From positions 717,001 through 781,000 of the forward strand of contig JAMWET010003062.1 in the NCBI GenBank assembly GCA_024036415.1: 64,000 nt of DNA. The letters are read 5' to 3'. Below are positions 10,931-21,845 of this stretch, in pieces. The position numbers and the translations under genes were made by a program. Below the pieces are notes generated by a model, which ran no database searches, was not told the origin of the DNA, and saw nothing but the letters and a program-made list of their open reading frames with translations. How positions within the stretch are numbered: the stretch's first letter is position 1; each line of letters opens with the position of its first letter. Source of the DNA: Prochilodus magdalenae. Taxonomy: Eukaryota; Chordata; Actinopteri; Characiformes; Prochilodontidae.

Positions 10931-11890
10931 TCAGAAGGTCTGCAGCTGCTGCGTCAACATCAGCTGGCAGCCGCTGTTCACGTGGTTCATGACTTTCTGC
11001 TTGAGCTGGGCCACCTGCTCGCGCAGCATGTTGGCTGTGGACGCGAGCTCCGAGTTCTGCGACTTGAGCGTCTTCACCTTGTCCTCCAGGCGCGAGATGC
11101 GCTCCAGCTTCCTCTTGCGGCACTTGGACGCGGCGATGCGGTTACGCATGCGCTTGCGCTCCGCCTTGATGCGCTCCTGGCTCTCCATGTCGATGGGCGA
11201 CAGCGGCGGTGTCTCGCCGGGCATCTCGGGCACCGTCTGCGGCTCCTCTTTCAGCGCCTGCAGACGCGGGTGCTGGACGGGCAGCGACTGTGGTTGCTGT
11301 TGCTGCTGCGGCGGCGCGAGCTGTGGAGGCGCCGTGGTGGTGTAGCTGACGGCCGGGAAGCCAGAGGCCGCGGTGCTGATGGCCGGGTTGAACGTGCTGA
11401 GGTCCGCGTAGACCGGCGGGTCAGCACGCGCGGCAGAGCTGTAGGCAACTGAGGCCGGCGCCGCCATGGAGTTGTTGACCGTGGTGTTGGTCTGGGGAGG
11501 CGCGGAGGCTCCAGGCATGTGCTGGTGGTGCAGCTCGGCCAGAGCCCGCACAAAGCCCTCGGCGAAGCCCTCCTGCTCGTCCGTGACGTTCTTGGGACAC
11601 AGGAACTGGGTGGGCGTGGGCGTGGTGGTGATGAGGCCGTTGCTGGACTGGATGATGAGCCGCTCCAGCTCGGGAGAGGCCAGCTTGAGCAAACCCACGT
11701 CCGGCGACGTAAGGATGTCGTTAGCCTTGGCCCGCAGGTGCGGCTTCAGCGTGCCGGCCGGGTCGGTGAGGTTCAGCGTCATGCTGTGCTTCAGGGCTTT
11801 GGGGTTGTATCCGAAAGCAGCGGCGTCGTGCTGCGAGAAAGCGCCGCTCAGAGAGTCGTCGTAGAAAGTAGTTTCCATCTTGGTCGACAT
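10931..11890 (-). CDS. jun: Transcription factor c-Jun (AP-1 subunit), intronless
   Basis: A single exon encodes 319 aa from ATG 11890 ([12 protein letters not shown]...) to the stop at 10931. The reading frame extends five codons further upstream, but only to a TTG, so 11890 is the start. Visible parts: N-terminal delta/JNK-docking segment (about 30-55); JNK sites in LTSPD (Ser62) and LASPE (Ser72), one residue lower than human Ser63/Ser73; the invariant IIQSSNG and [19 protein letters not shown] blocks; a variable alanine/proline/glutamine linker with a QQQQQ run; the [20 protein letters not shown] phosphodegron/GSK3 segment; and a bZIP at about 239-300 with basic region [13 protein letters not shown] (redox Cys257, equal to human Cys269) and a full leucine zipper. 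The C-terminus MLTQQLQTF is the vertebrate ending. It dimerises with Fos/ATF proteins and binds TGASTCA sites in the nucleus. GC-rich codons reflect the CpG island. Intronless structure is normal for jun. No damage is seen. Confidence 0.98.
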   Translation of the reverse strand: MSTKMETTFYDDSLSGAFSQHDAAAFGYNPKALKHSMTLNLTDPAGTLKPHLRAKANDILTSPDVGLLKLASPELERLIIQSSNGLITTTPTPTQFLCPKNVTDEQEGFAEGFVRALAELHHQHMPGASAPPQTNTTVNNSMAAPASVAYSSAARADPPVYADLSTFNPAISTAASGFPAVSYTTTAPPQLAPPQQQQQPQSLPVQHPRLQALKEEPQTVPEMPGETPPLSPIDMESQERIKAERKRMRNRIAASKCRKRKLERISRLEDKVKTLKSQNSELASTANMLREQVAQLKQKVMNHVNSGCQLMLTQQLQTF

Positions 11891-12299
11891 AGAAGGAGAA
11901 ACCAAAACTTTTCGAGTCGACGGGTTGTTTCACTCTCACCAGCGAGTGATATCACACCGCACCCCGAGTCTAACTTTTCTCGCTCAGCTGGTTTTCCGAC
12001 TCAAACAGTTCTAAAAAGAAATAGTCTCGGTGAAGTGTCTCTCAGAGAGCGCAGGAAAACACGCAGTCACTTTCAGAACTTCAGCCTCGTCCTCTCACTA
12101 CTGTCCCGCGAGAGAGAAAGTTGAGAAAGAAGTTACCGAGACGGTCGAAACAGCTTCGAAACCCTCTGTCGCTGTTCACAGGGATACACGAGAAGCGTTG
12201 AAGCTCAAGCTTTGTATGTGTTGTGTTGTTTGTATATTTGGAGACCCTCTCCGCCGCTCTTCGTGGCGCCCTGTCTCCGTCTCTGTCCCGTGTGTTCTG
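11891..12299 (-). other. jun: Presumed jun 5' untranslated region
   Basis: The roughly 400 bp between the promoter elements and the ATG show no intron signal and no in-frame upstream ATG. The transcription start is placed near 12290-12300 by analogy with human JUN, where it lies about 60 bp downstream of the MEF2 site; it cannot be fixed from sequence alone. Human JUN has a longer leader, near 1 kb. Confidence 0.5.
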
Positions 12300-12347
12300 T
12301 GAGCTCCTTCGCCGTGCTCTCCAACCTTATCTGCCGCCGCCGCCACA

Positions 12348-12499
12348 CTAAAAATAGGGCCCCGCGATGATGTCACTCAAAAAGTCTCTGATTGGCTGGA
12401 GGCGGGTAGGGGGCGTTCCGCGGCGTTCCGATAAGGCGCGTTGCCTAGACGACCACCAGAAGATTCTTTCTGCGCGCGGAGGCTCACGGGATGAGGTAA
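12348..12499 (-). promoter_or_regulatory. jun: jun proximal promoter: MEF2, jun1, CCAAT, GC box, jun2
   Basis: Read towards the gene on the minus strand: jun2 TTACCTCA at 12499-12492, AGAATCTTCT near 12475-12466, a GC-box-like run at 12415-12401, CCAAT at 12395-12391, jun1 TGACATCA at 12375-12368, MEF2/RSRF CTATTTTTAG at 12357-12348 and GCAGATAAGG near 12335-12326. These are the elements that drive autoregulation (Jun/ATF2 on the TRE-like sites) and serum or p38/ERK5 response (MEF2) in mammalian JUN. The two TRE sites are 124 bp apart here against about 119 bp in human. No TATA box is present, as in mammals. Confidence 0.9.
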
Positions 12500-12522
12500 T
12501 GCTGCGAGTGGACGAGCGCGCG

Positions 12523-12538
12523 CAATGCATTGTGGGAT
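12523..12538. promoter_or_regulatory. ZNF143-like motif upstream of jun2
   Basis: 'caatgcattgtgggat' resembles part of the ZNF143/Staf site, in which ATGCATTGTGGG-type sequence adjoins the ACTACAATTCCCA core. It lies about 25 bp upstream of jun2 within the CpG island. The match is partial. Confidence 0.3.
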
Positions 12539-12799
12539 TACGTATTGTTTTTGAATATCTGGTTACCCGCTTTAGCTGCTTCAGACTGTGGCGGGACACG
12601 AATGTGCGCGTCTGTGGGACAGAGTATGTGAGAGACGGTGTTCGCTGCCGCTGCTTTCAAAGCTCCCAAAGCGCCCGTTTCGGAATCAACTGGGAAAGAG
12701 CCGTTCGCTGGGAACAGCCCCTCAACGTTAACCAGGATTTAGTTTTGTTACTTCGAATGAGCATGGTCATAATAAAACTCTGCGGTGTTAAATAAATCG

Positions 12800-13545
12800 T
12801 CCTGGAGGCTGGATTTCGTTCGTTTCTATTTTGTCTGTTGTCTATACCGAGAGTTCATTTTTTGTCGGGGCGATTTATCTTAAAGGCGCACTTGAACCAG
12901 TAGCCCATTTTCGTGGTACAGCGCTCTTCACGGTCCCTTTCAGCCAATCGGAGCCGGAGGGGGGTGTGTCATGGAGTGGAGTGACAGCATGCCACAGTGC
13001 ACGTCTGCCCCAGGGAGCCTGTCAGAAGTTCCCTCGCCGAAGAAAAAGGGGAAGCAGCCTTTAAGCGCTACGAAAACAATGAAGCATTAGGATAGGAAGA
13101 ACTAATTGGTCCTTATATTTAAAATGTGGTCTTTCTTCATAAACTTGCGTGTCTGTATGTTTACATACGCCTGTAGTTTAGGTTCTGTGTTGTTTTGGTG
13201 TATGTTATTAGCAAACGCAGGACGTTAACAGGGAAAAGAGCACAGAGGTCTCCGGCACATATCAGTGAAACCATTGGTCACTGCTCAACACACACACATA
13301 CACACCACGTCAGCATGACGTTGCACACAGGTTTCCTCATGGTCGTCCTGAGTAGGTGCAGACCAAACTTTCAGCATCCTCACGTCTCACCCTTAATCTG
13401 CAGTTTTAAAACTAGTCATTATCATAGGCTAGGGTTAAACGTAGGCTAAACAGCTAACAACAGGCCATTGTTGAAACTAATGTTATGATTTTGACAGTGT
13501 TTTCCAGTTTTTATATAAATAAAGTGCTCTTTATATAGTATTATA
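12800..13545. other. Distal upstream flank of jun
   Basis: This contains a CCAAT box on the plus strand near 12944 ('cagccaatcgg') in a GC-rich block up to about 13070, then ordinary AT-rich DNA. The GC-rich block could be the promoter of a divergent plus-strand transcript, as seen for the human JUN locus. No coding ORF is convincing. Confidence 0.4.
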
Positions 13546-13800
13546 TAGTTCTACAATTACAGACTGTAGTCCATCTGATTTTCTGCATACTTCTTAGTTC
13601 TCCCACCCTGTGTGTGAGATCAGGTAAGTTCAGGACCACTACAGAGCTGGTATTATTCTCCGCGCTTCAGCGACACTGATGTGGTGCTGGTGATTTTAAG
13701 CACGTTGTCCACTCACTGTCTGCTCTATTAGACTCTTCTACCTTGCTGGTCCACCCTGTAAAGTCAGAGATGATAGCTCATCTGTTGCTGGAGAGCTTGT
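13546..13800. mobile_element. Dispersed fish repeat, orientation 1 (nonautonomous, probably DNA-transposon derived)
   Basis: It starts with 'ctacaattacagactgtagt', includes 'cagcgacactgatgtggtgc', and ends near 13800. The opening words recur in reverse complement at about 42358-42382, and 'gctggtccaccctgtaaa' corresponds to 'tttacaaggtggacc' at about 42275. This is a common fish dispersed repeat, often annotated as a nonautonomous hAT-like or fold-back element; class assignment is from memory. No coding part. Confidence 0.65.
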
Positions 13801-16800
13801 GTTGATCATCCCTTGGTCTACAGGTCTTCAAATCTGGACCTTAAATCCAGTTTCTGGATTTTGTTCTCACAGGCAGTTAAAAGGAACAGTTAATGTAACT
13901 GACTGGCCGTGTAGTGTTACACCAAAGGTTACACCAGGACTGGATTCAAGGTACAGATTTATAGACCCCCACACTTGTCTTTTATTAGTGTAGGACTAAT
14001 GACATTTATATTTGCTCAATCCAGTTTTGGGCCAGAAATATCTTCCTGCTTCTTTCCTTCTTCAAAAGACCCTATTCTGAAACAAAAGGGTTGGTTAAAA
14101 TTAAATACAGTAACAAAGTACACACAGAGGCCATGGTGCTCATACATAATCCTTTCCCATTGTGATAAAGGCCGGGAAGGGGTTGATTATTTTTGCATGT
14201 ATGTTGGATATTACTGCTGAATGTATTAAATATATAGTGTGCACCCATTCTAGATGTACATATTAGTATTGATAAAGAGAAAAGTAAGTAAGTTATGTAC
14301 AATATACATTTTTTTTTAAACAGAAGAAAAGGAACGGAAAGTGGGAAGAAGGGGTATCAGCTCTGTGCTCTACTGGGGGCTGTTGGTAAACTAGCAGCTG
14401 CCAATCAAAGGATTATCTTTGCTATGTTTAGCTGGTTTTCACATTGCTCGGGATTCTGCCCTCAGGTTTGGGACCCTCATGTAAGAGTGAAGCTTTTCCA
14501 AAACATGCCCATATCTGTATGTCTTTGATTGCTTGTTGATGAAGATTAGAATGAAAGTAGGCTCTAAAATCCACTCGTTTGTGGCTTTGTGGTTGACTGG
14601 GCTTGTCAGGACAACATTTGGAAAAGGGGTGTGAGTGTTTGTGTGAGTGTAGACTTGGAGTTGTTCATTGTGCCTGCTTAAAGGGACGTTCCAGCCTACA
14701 ACTAGTGTTAAATTGTAAAATTCAGAGTTTATGAGTTGTGTATTAGTTTGTCAGTGTTCTCTCAATACAATAACCAAAACAATACAACTGCGATTTGGTG
14801 GCTCTCTCCAAAATTAGCTAGAACCTTCAGAAATAAAAAATTCTACAACAGCATCTCTCTAGAAGGGCAGTAGGCATGTTTACTGCAGATGTAGCATTGT
14901 TATGTTTTTAATTGTGGATGAAACTACAACAATGTTACCATTTTCTCTTTGTATAAATGGTTTGTTACAGCCTGTAAGTTTGTTGTACGTTGCAATATGA
15001 TGTGAAAGTGCCAGAGAATGCTTGTATTCAGCTTAACTTTGCCCAGATGAAGTTTTACATGCTTAGTTATTTACACCCTATGATTTGGCCCTAGACTGAA
15101 CAGTAAGATAAGCTCAGTTCCAATTTACTGGTTTACAGCGAAGCACCACAGTGATCACACAACATGTTAAAACAGCAGTCGGTCCAGAAAATATATGCCA
15201 TATAGTCTAATAGCTAATATGAGGTTACATAACGTTCTAATCTCACTATAAAACTTTCAGTTTAAGGTGACGTGTCTTCAGCTGTCAAAAGTGAATATCT
15301 CATGGCTACTTAATTCCAGCCTTTTTATTTCCTTTTTAATTAAAAACACTTTAATAAAAGTAATACCTTCAGGGTTAATGTGTCACACACCTTTAAGCAA
15401 CACATCCAAAATGAACCACTGCATTTCTATTAGTCTTGTGGATGTAAGGTCAGATGATGTTTAGATCTGTAAGGCATAGGTCAGATGCTATAGCAGTGTC
15501 CTCTTATCCTGCATCCTCTTTCACTTGTAGCACAAGGCTTTCCCTGGGACAGAAACTGGAATTCCCGGTACTAGCTGAGCATGGAAACTGAGACTTCTGT
15601 GTTTTAAAGTAGATGTTTTTTAGGGTTGTTTGGTTTTCTGTCTAGCGCTGTCCAGAGACTGTGGGAAAAAAATGTTGACCCTGAGTACAGGCTTCCTTAC
15701 ACACCCTTAAAAAAAGGATTTTTTTCAGAGATCATTTGTTATACTGTAATTAGACTGCATAGTGGTTAATATGGAACAAAGTTTTCCCTGAGTTTAATTA
15801 GTTTAATGTGTAATTCTCAGATGTCTGGAATATTGATAATAGATCTTTAGTCCATTTAACTTACTGGGAAGAAAACACATCAACTATATTATGAGAAAAA
15901 GCCTATTTTAACACATTATAATGAATCAACATGTAACATTAAAGTCATTGACTGTTGTTAGTAAAATAAATAAACAAATAAATGAAAGGAAAAACAAGTC
16001 TTAACAACTTTATGAGCATTTCACTTTTTATTCCTAGATTCATTTGTACACAAGTAATTTGTTTTGCAGTGGCGCTTAACATTTCCGCTTTTAAAAGTGG
16101 TATGGACTCTGAAAAGATAAGACACATTGTTGCCCTGGCCATGTTGTTGTTTCGATTTACAGACAAGAAAATCTGTGAAAATATGCGAAATTATTTGCTT
16201 TATGACCTGATACGTATCCCAGTAGCCTAGTCTTGGTTCTGATGAGTTGCCGTGTACATATATCATCTACATAAAAATATGTGGGGTCCCCTGAAATGCT
16301 GTGCCCACTTTCTGATGTGGTCTGTCAGGTGGCTGCCCTTGTCTTAAATGATAATACATAACAATGTTCATCCAAAAATTATGATTTTTGTCGTTTTCCA
16401 CCCCTCTCAACTGAGCCCTGTCTATCACTAGTCATATGAAAGAGATTTTGTACACAGTAGCCATGTTAATTTATTATGGGGTTTTTTTTTCAATCTGGTC
16501 ATACAATATTTATCTGTTCATAGTAATTTAGGCTTTTACTTTCTAAACAAGCAGAACTAAAATAGATTTTCAGCAGCAAGTCTCTGTTTACCTACTGACA
16601 GTAATACAGTCTAGGCTTAGTCATCCTTCTACGCATGGCAGAGTTTGTGCAATATAAACCTGTTAGCTGGGTGGGTTTACATTGACAATAAAATAACTGA
16701 CAGCTATTTATAGATGAGCCCATGAGGGGAAATCTTCATCTTCAGCCTGGCAGGATGGACTGTAAGTGTGCCATGTTTATATTGTCCCAAGTTATATTCC

Positions 16801-17930
16801 TCAATGTCTGTGCCACCCTGCTAGAGTCTGGACCCTAGGCTGTACCCACCCAGCAGCAACTCTCCTCACACCCATGGAAAAAGTGATTATTTATACATTT
16901 GTGTATACTGTATCCTTTAATAGGCCTGAAGTGCTAATATCGGGTATCCATAGTCTGCGATGCGGGTGTTTGCTTTGACGTGTGGCCTGCCGTTAGCTTA
17001 GGGGGACTTTCAGAATTTGGAGGTCCATCTCGCTGGTGGTCCCCACATCTGTGAGGAGGGTCCCATGTAAATATCGTCCGTCAGCTCTCCTCAGAGACAG
17101 TGCTGGAGTAATTGCCGTTTGCTTCATGCTGAAACTGTGAAAATGGAACACACAGCAATGGATTAATGCTAGCGTGTACATTTGTTCAGTTTGCAGGGTA
17201 ATTCATATTCATAAGGCTACAGGAGTGTTTTTTTGCTGTTGGAAAATATATAAATATATAAATGTGTGCAAATAAATGATCTTTCAGCCAAAAAAAGAAA
17301 AGCCTATGATTTCTTCTGTGCCTAACGTTGTATAATGCTTTTGTCTTCTGAAAAGTTCTTAAATGAACTAAATACTGATTAATTTTGGAAAAAATCTCTT
17401 CACCAACATGAACTTGCTCAACAACGGCCAACAACGCTTTGTTATTGTAAGGTTACAATATTTAGACATTGTTAACTCCAATTAGGAATTGGTTATGTAG
17501 ACGGTAAGGATATTCATAAGGCAGAAATGTATGTATTTTCTTCCTATAGATCTTAGTGTAGTTACACACACTACATGATTTCCAACTCATTTTCCAATCA
17601 GAAACGATTTCCTGCATGGGAGGTGAATAGAAAGCTATTGGCACTTGGATAATCTGATAGTGTGGCAGCAGCAACGAGTCAGTCATGAACCTTGTATAAA
17701 TACCATGTATAAATATTTTGGAATAGAATTCATATTTGCACAGTAGTGTATATCTGTCTGTATGTGTGTTCTGTACCATTTAAATCTTATGTGTCTCGTG
17801 GTTGAGTTTATCAGAGTTTAGAAGGGCAGTAGTTCATGGCTGTTATCTCCTTTAGTGCCAGTATGTCTAAATCCTCATAAAAGCCTAATATGGTCCCAGG
17901 CCACTGTCTGTGACTATAATTAGTGTACTG
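13801..17930. other. AT-rich intergenic DNA upstream of jun
   Basis: No exon, RNA gene or clear transposon was recognised. Small ORFs here lack domains and lie in AT-rich DNA. A block near 16690-17120, with a run of C-rich words, is less repetitive than its surroundings but carries no diagnostic motif. Confidence 0.45.
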
Positions 17931-19140
17931 TAGTACATTGCCCTCCAGCCTGTGCTAAGAAATCACCTGGGTCCTAATGGAGGAGAAGTCAAAGGTCGCT
18001 TAGTAATCCTGTCATATCTGAGTCCATTGTCCGGGTGCGGCGGCTATCTTAACTACCGTCTCCAGCCCCGGCCAGAAGTAAATCAGGACACTGGCGCTAT
18101 CGTTGGACAGGGAGAGAAAGACAGAAAGAACATTCCTCAGTGAGTGCTGAAATGAGGGATAAAGGATAGTCTTATGTAGAAGTTTAATGTAATGGACCTT
18201 CTGTGTTTTTCACATTTTTGAATACAATCATTTCCTCTAGGTAATTCATCTGGAATTTAATGGAGCAGCTTTTTGATTTGTCATTGAGCCTGTTGGGCTA
18301 TTCTCTTCTCTCTGAACTCTCAAAAAGTCTGGCCTGCTGTTGAAATGTCCTCTATGTCCTGCTCTCATTCTCCATCTTACTATTGTTCCCTCCCTTAGTC
18401 ATTCACTTATTGTTTCATTCATTCACTTCATCTGCTGTTTCGTAACTCACACCTTGGAGACATAGCCTGGGATGTTTGGATGCTTGTTTGTTCACTGCAG
18501 TGAGTTTGAGCCAGGTAAAATATTGATAGCCCACCTCATTCATCTATTCATAAAGCCTTTGTATTTGGAATTAAAGCAGAAGAAAGATTCATGAGCTGGG
18601 TGGAACACAAAGTAATGCAGCCTTCTCATTTGTGGTCCTAAACCTCAGGGACAAGATGACGACAAACAAGATCAGGCCTGAAACATGGTCCTCACCACAG
18701 TTACTTAATCATGAAGACACTGCTACCAACCTATATTAGCAGGCACGGTGGCCAAAGAACTCTTTAGCAACTGAGAATGCAATGGATCCGTGTCTGTTGG
18801 AAGCCATTTGAAGTTTTCAGCCCATCTCTGAATGCCTGTGTTCAGAGATCCTGTTTAAAAAGGCTAATTTACGGCCCTGAGGTCAGACATATGGTGGGCA
18901 GAGGTTGGAAAGCCTGGAATGGATGTGTTTCTGAGGGGATTATTTGTTGTACTTCTTCATCAGGGGCTGAGAAAATACTTGCACAGGCCCACAGCTGAAC
19001 ACTGCCGATGCCCACCGCCGAGCTGGCAGCCACCAGAGACGCGAGTTGAGTCTTCCCGCTGAGCTAATGTGGTAATATGCTAACGGCTCTGCTCGGCCAT
19101 ATGTGCAGGAGGGGAGAGCATGGTTTGGGAAGTCGTTTGA
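17931..19140. other. Low-repeat intergenic block, candidate regulatory DNA
   Basis: Two stretches (about 17940-18130 and 18770-19110) are more GC-balanced than the flanks, contain no simple repeats and hold no coding ORF; the second has repeated GAGCTG-type E-box words. Such blocks upstream of jun are candidates for conserved noncoding elements. This is an impression of composition only. Confidence 0.25.
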
Positions 19141-20693
19141 GGCATGCTGTTATTTTGTGGATTCCAGGCCAGTGTGGTGAAACCCAAAAAAATCAAAAAT
19201 GCTTTGCTTTTATGGAGGCTGGACTCCATTAGTCTACTGCGCTGTCGTTTTGGGTTTTAGTGCTATTACAGATAGAATAAGTAATATTTATAAAATGGGA
19301 CCTTAGAGTGGTCTGTGTTTTCAGATACACTGGTCTATAGAGACAACCCCTTATTTAATTTAGTTTCCAGTCAAAATGGCCATTAAGTAATTCATTTTTC
19401 ACCACCAGCGAATTACACAGAAACCTCAATAATTAAATATAACACAGAATGACTCTTTCGTTTTTGTGATCCTGATCCTGTTCTCTCCAGAATACGTTTC
19501 TTTTCGACACCTCCAAAGCATTAGAAGTTGAAGGTGGATTTGCTACTTTTTGCAACCCAAGTAATCTCAAGGCATATTCAGTGATGTTGGGGTCTAGACT
19601 TCAGAGGTAACCGGTCTGTTCTGAAAACACCAGCAGCCTTTTCTTTCTACTTTCTCAGTAACAGCTTCTTGACAGCTACATGATACTCATAGTGTAGAGT
19701 CTTCTTCTCACTGTGAAAGGATGGACAGATCTGAAGCAAGAGAATAACTCTCAAAGATGAGTCTTTCAATACTGTTTATCTGATGCTGACAGTTTTGGTG
19801 GTCTAGAGGGTCTTACACTGTTGTTAGAGACCCCACTTTCTCTACATTTTTTAATCCTTTTCTGAAGAAAAAATTATTTGTATTTAGTGGCACAAAGAAA
19901 CATTAAAGAACAAAGGGTGGTCTCCAAAGTCTGCTCAGAGCTGTATTCTGAGCTGGCTGACATAGTATGGTGTTGTTATCTTAAAGGTTTTTCTTCTTCC
20001 CTTGTTCATTTTTCCACCAGTCCCTCAGCAGCTCGGTAAAGCCAACACAAACGGGGGTGTGACCCATGCCCATTGTGTTTGTGCAGCACATGGGCTCTTA
20101 AAGCAAAGAGAGGGATCACACACACGCACACACTTGCACACACTCTCACAGTGGCCTGTACGGCTATCCTTACTACGAGTACAGACAGGAAATCCGTTGC
20201 CTTGAAAACAGGTTTTTAGTGGAGCTCCATTGTGTTGCTCTGTTCTTTCCAGTGGAGCCCAGTGCACACGTGAGAGGGGTCAACTTCCTGAGCTTTCGTG
20301 CTGTCAACTCGCACACAAATAATGAGACCTTCTGCTCCTGACTCATGCACAGACCACTCATACTACACAGGCATGCACAACGTGTACAATGTTGGCAGCC
20401 CTGGTTAATAAAGACATTGAAGATGGTCAGATTTCATTTATTCCTTTTACAGCTTAAGACCCTTAACAATAAAACAATAATGTTGTGCTTCGCTAATCAC
20501 TAATTATTCATTACTACACTGGCGTGTGCCACCTTCTGTTTCATAGCTAAAATATAAGCAGGAGTCATATGACTTTTCTAGTCTCTTTTTGGTGCATTCA
20601 GCATGTAGACTGTAGTTTATTGAAGTCATTTATTTGCAAGAAAAGAAAAGTCTCAAGAGTTCTTACAAAATATTCTGGAAAATATTCTCCTAT
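19141..20693. other. Intergenic DNA before the 30-bp minisatellite
   Basis: No gene found. A short AC-rich stretch lies at about 20110-20150, and one AP-1 consensus TGACTCA occurs at 20339-20345. The ORFs at 20002-20361 come from this region and show no coding character. Confidence 0.45.
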
Positions 20694-21845
20694 ACTTACC
20701 ACTGTATTCCACTTTTCTGCTATACCTACCACTGTATTCCACTTTTCTGCTATACTTTCCACTGTATTCCACTATTTTGCTATACTTACCACTGTATTCC
20801 ACTGTACCACTGTATTCCACTTTTCTGCTATACTTACCACTGTATTCCACTTTTCTGCTATACTTTCCACTGTATTCCACTTTTCTGCTATATACCACTG
20901 TATTCCACTATTCTGCTATACTTACCACACTGTCTGCTATACTTACCACTGTATTCCACTTTTCTGCTATACTTACCACTGTATTCCACTTTTCTGCTAT
21001 ACTTTCCACTGTATTCCACTATTTTGCTATACTTACCACTGTATTCCACTTTTCTGCTATACTTACCACTGTATTCCACTATTCTGCTATACTTTCCACT
21101 GTATTCCACTATTCTGCTATACTTACCACTGTATTCCACTTTTCTGCTATACTTTCCACTGTATTCCACTTTTCTGCTATACTTTCCACTGTATTCCACT
21201 ATTCTGCTACCACTGTATTCCACTACTGCTATATTCCACTGTATTCCACTTTTCTGCTATACTTACCACTGTATTCCACTTTTCTGCTATACTTACCACT
21301 GTATTCCACTTTTCTGCTATACTTACCACTGTATTCCACTATTCTGCTATACTTACCACTGTATTCCACTTTTCTGCTATACTTTCCACTGTATTCCACT
21401 ATTCTGCTATACTTTCCACTGTATTCCACTATTCTGCTATACTTTCCACTGTATTCCACTTTTCTGCTATACTTTCCACTGTATTCCACTATTCTGCTAT
21501 ACTTACCACTGTATTCCACTTTTCTGCTATACTTTCCACTGTATTCCACTATTCTGCTATACTTACCACTGTATTCCACTTTTCTGCTATACTTACCACT
21601 GTATTCCACTTTTCTGCTATACTTACCACTGTATTCCACTTTTCTGCTATACTTTCCACTGTATTCCACTATTCTGCTATACTTACCACTGTATTCCACT
21701 ATTCTGCTATACTTACCACTGTATTCCACTTTTCTGCTATACTTTCCACTGTATTCCACTATTCTGCTATACTTACCACTGTATTCCACTTTTCTGCTAT
21801 ACTTTCCACTGTATTCCACTTTTCTGCTATACTTTCCACTTTATT
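20694..21845. repeat. Minisatellite of about 38 copies of a 30-bp unit
   Basis: The unit reads 'actgtattccact' + 't/a' + 'ttctgctatact' + 't' + 'a/t' + 'cc'. Almost all differences between copies fall at two positions, each with two states: 'cttttctg' against 'ctattctg', and 'cttacc' against 'ctttcc'. Three copies read 'cctacc' or 'attttg'. Irregular copies at about 20800-20815, 20890-20940 and 21205-21240 lost 5-20 bases. Because 30 is divisible by three and the unit has no stop in those frames, long ORFs appear in all three plus frames and at least one minus frame; they are a by-product of the repeat. The array ends abruptly at 'ctttattctg'. Confidence 0.97.

Larger units (their letters stand above)
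10760..12760. other. CpG island over jun and its promoter
   Basis: From about 10.76 to 12.76 kb CpG dinucleotides and G+C are far denser than anywhere else in the window, covering the jun coding sequence, 5' untranslated region and promoter. This is typical of an always-accessible immediate-early gene promoter. The long plus-strand ORFs at 10757-11452 and 11519-12124 come from this GC-rich antisense strand and are not called. Confidence 0.8.

Noticed and set aside
11891..11905. Jun start five codons upstream (MVSPSMSTK)
   Set aside because: The first codon there is TTG, not [15 protein letters not shown] aligns with the known c-Jun N-terminus.
10757..12124. Plus-strand ORFs of 231, 201 and 188 codons opposite jun
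   Set aside because: Antisense of a GC-rich coding sequence; arginine/leucine-rich mirror peptides with no domain.
20694..21845. CRISPR-like regular 30-bp repeats
   Set aside because: No unique spacers; units are directly tandem, in a vertebrate genome.
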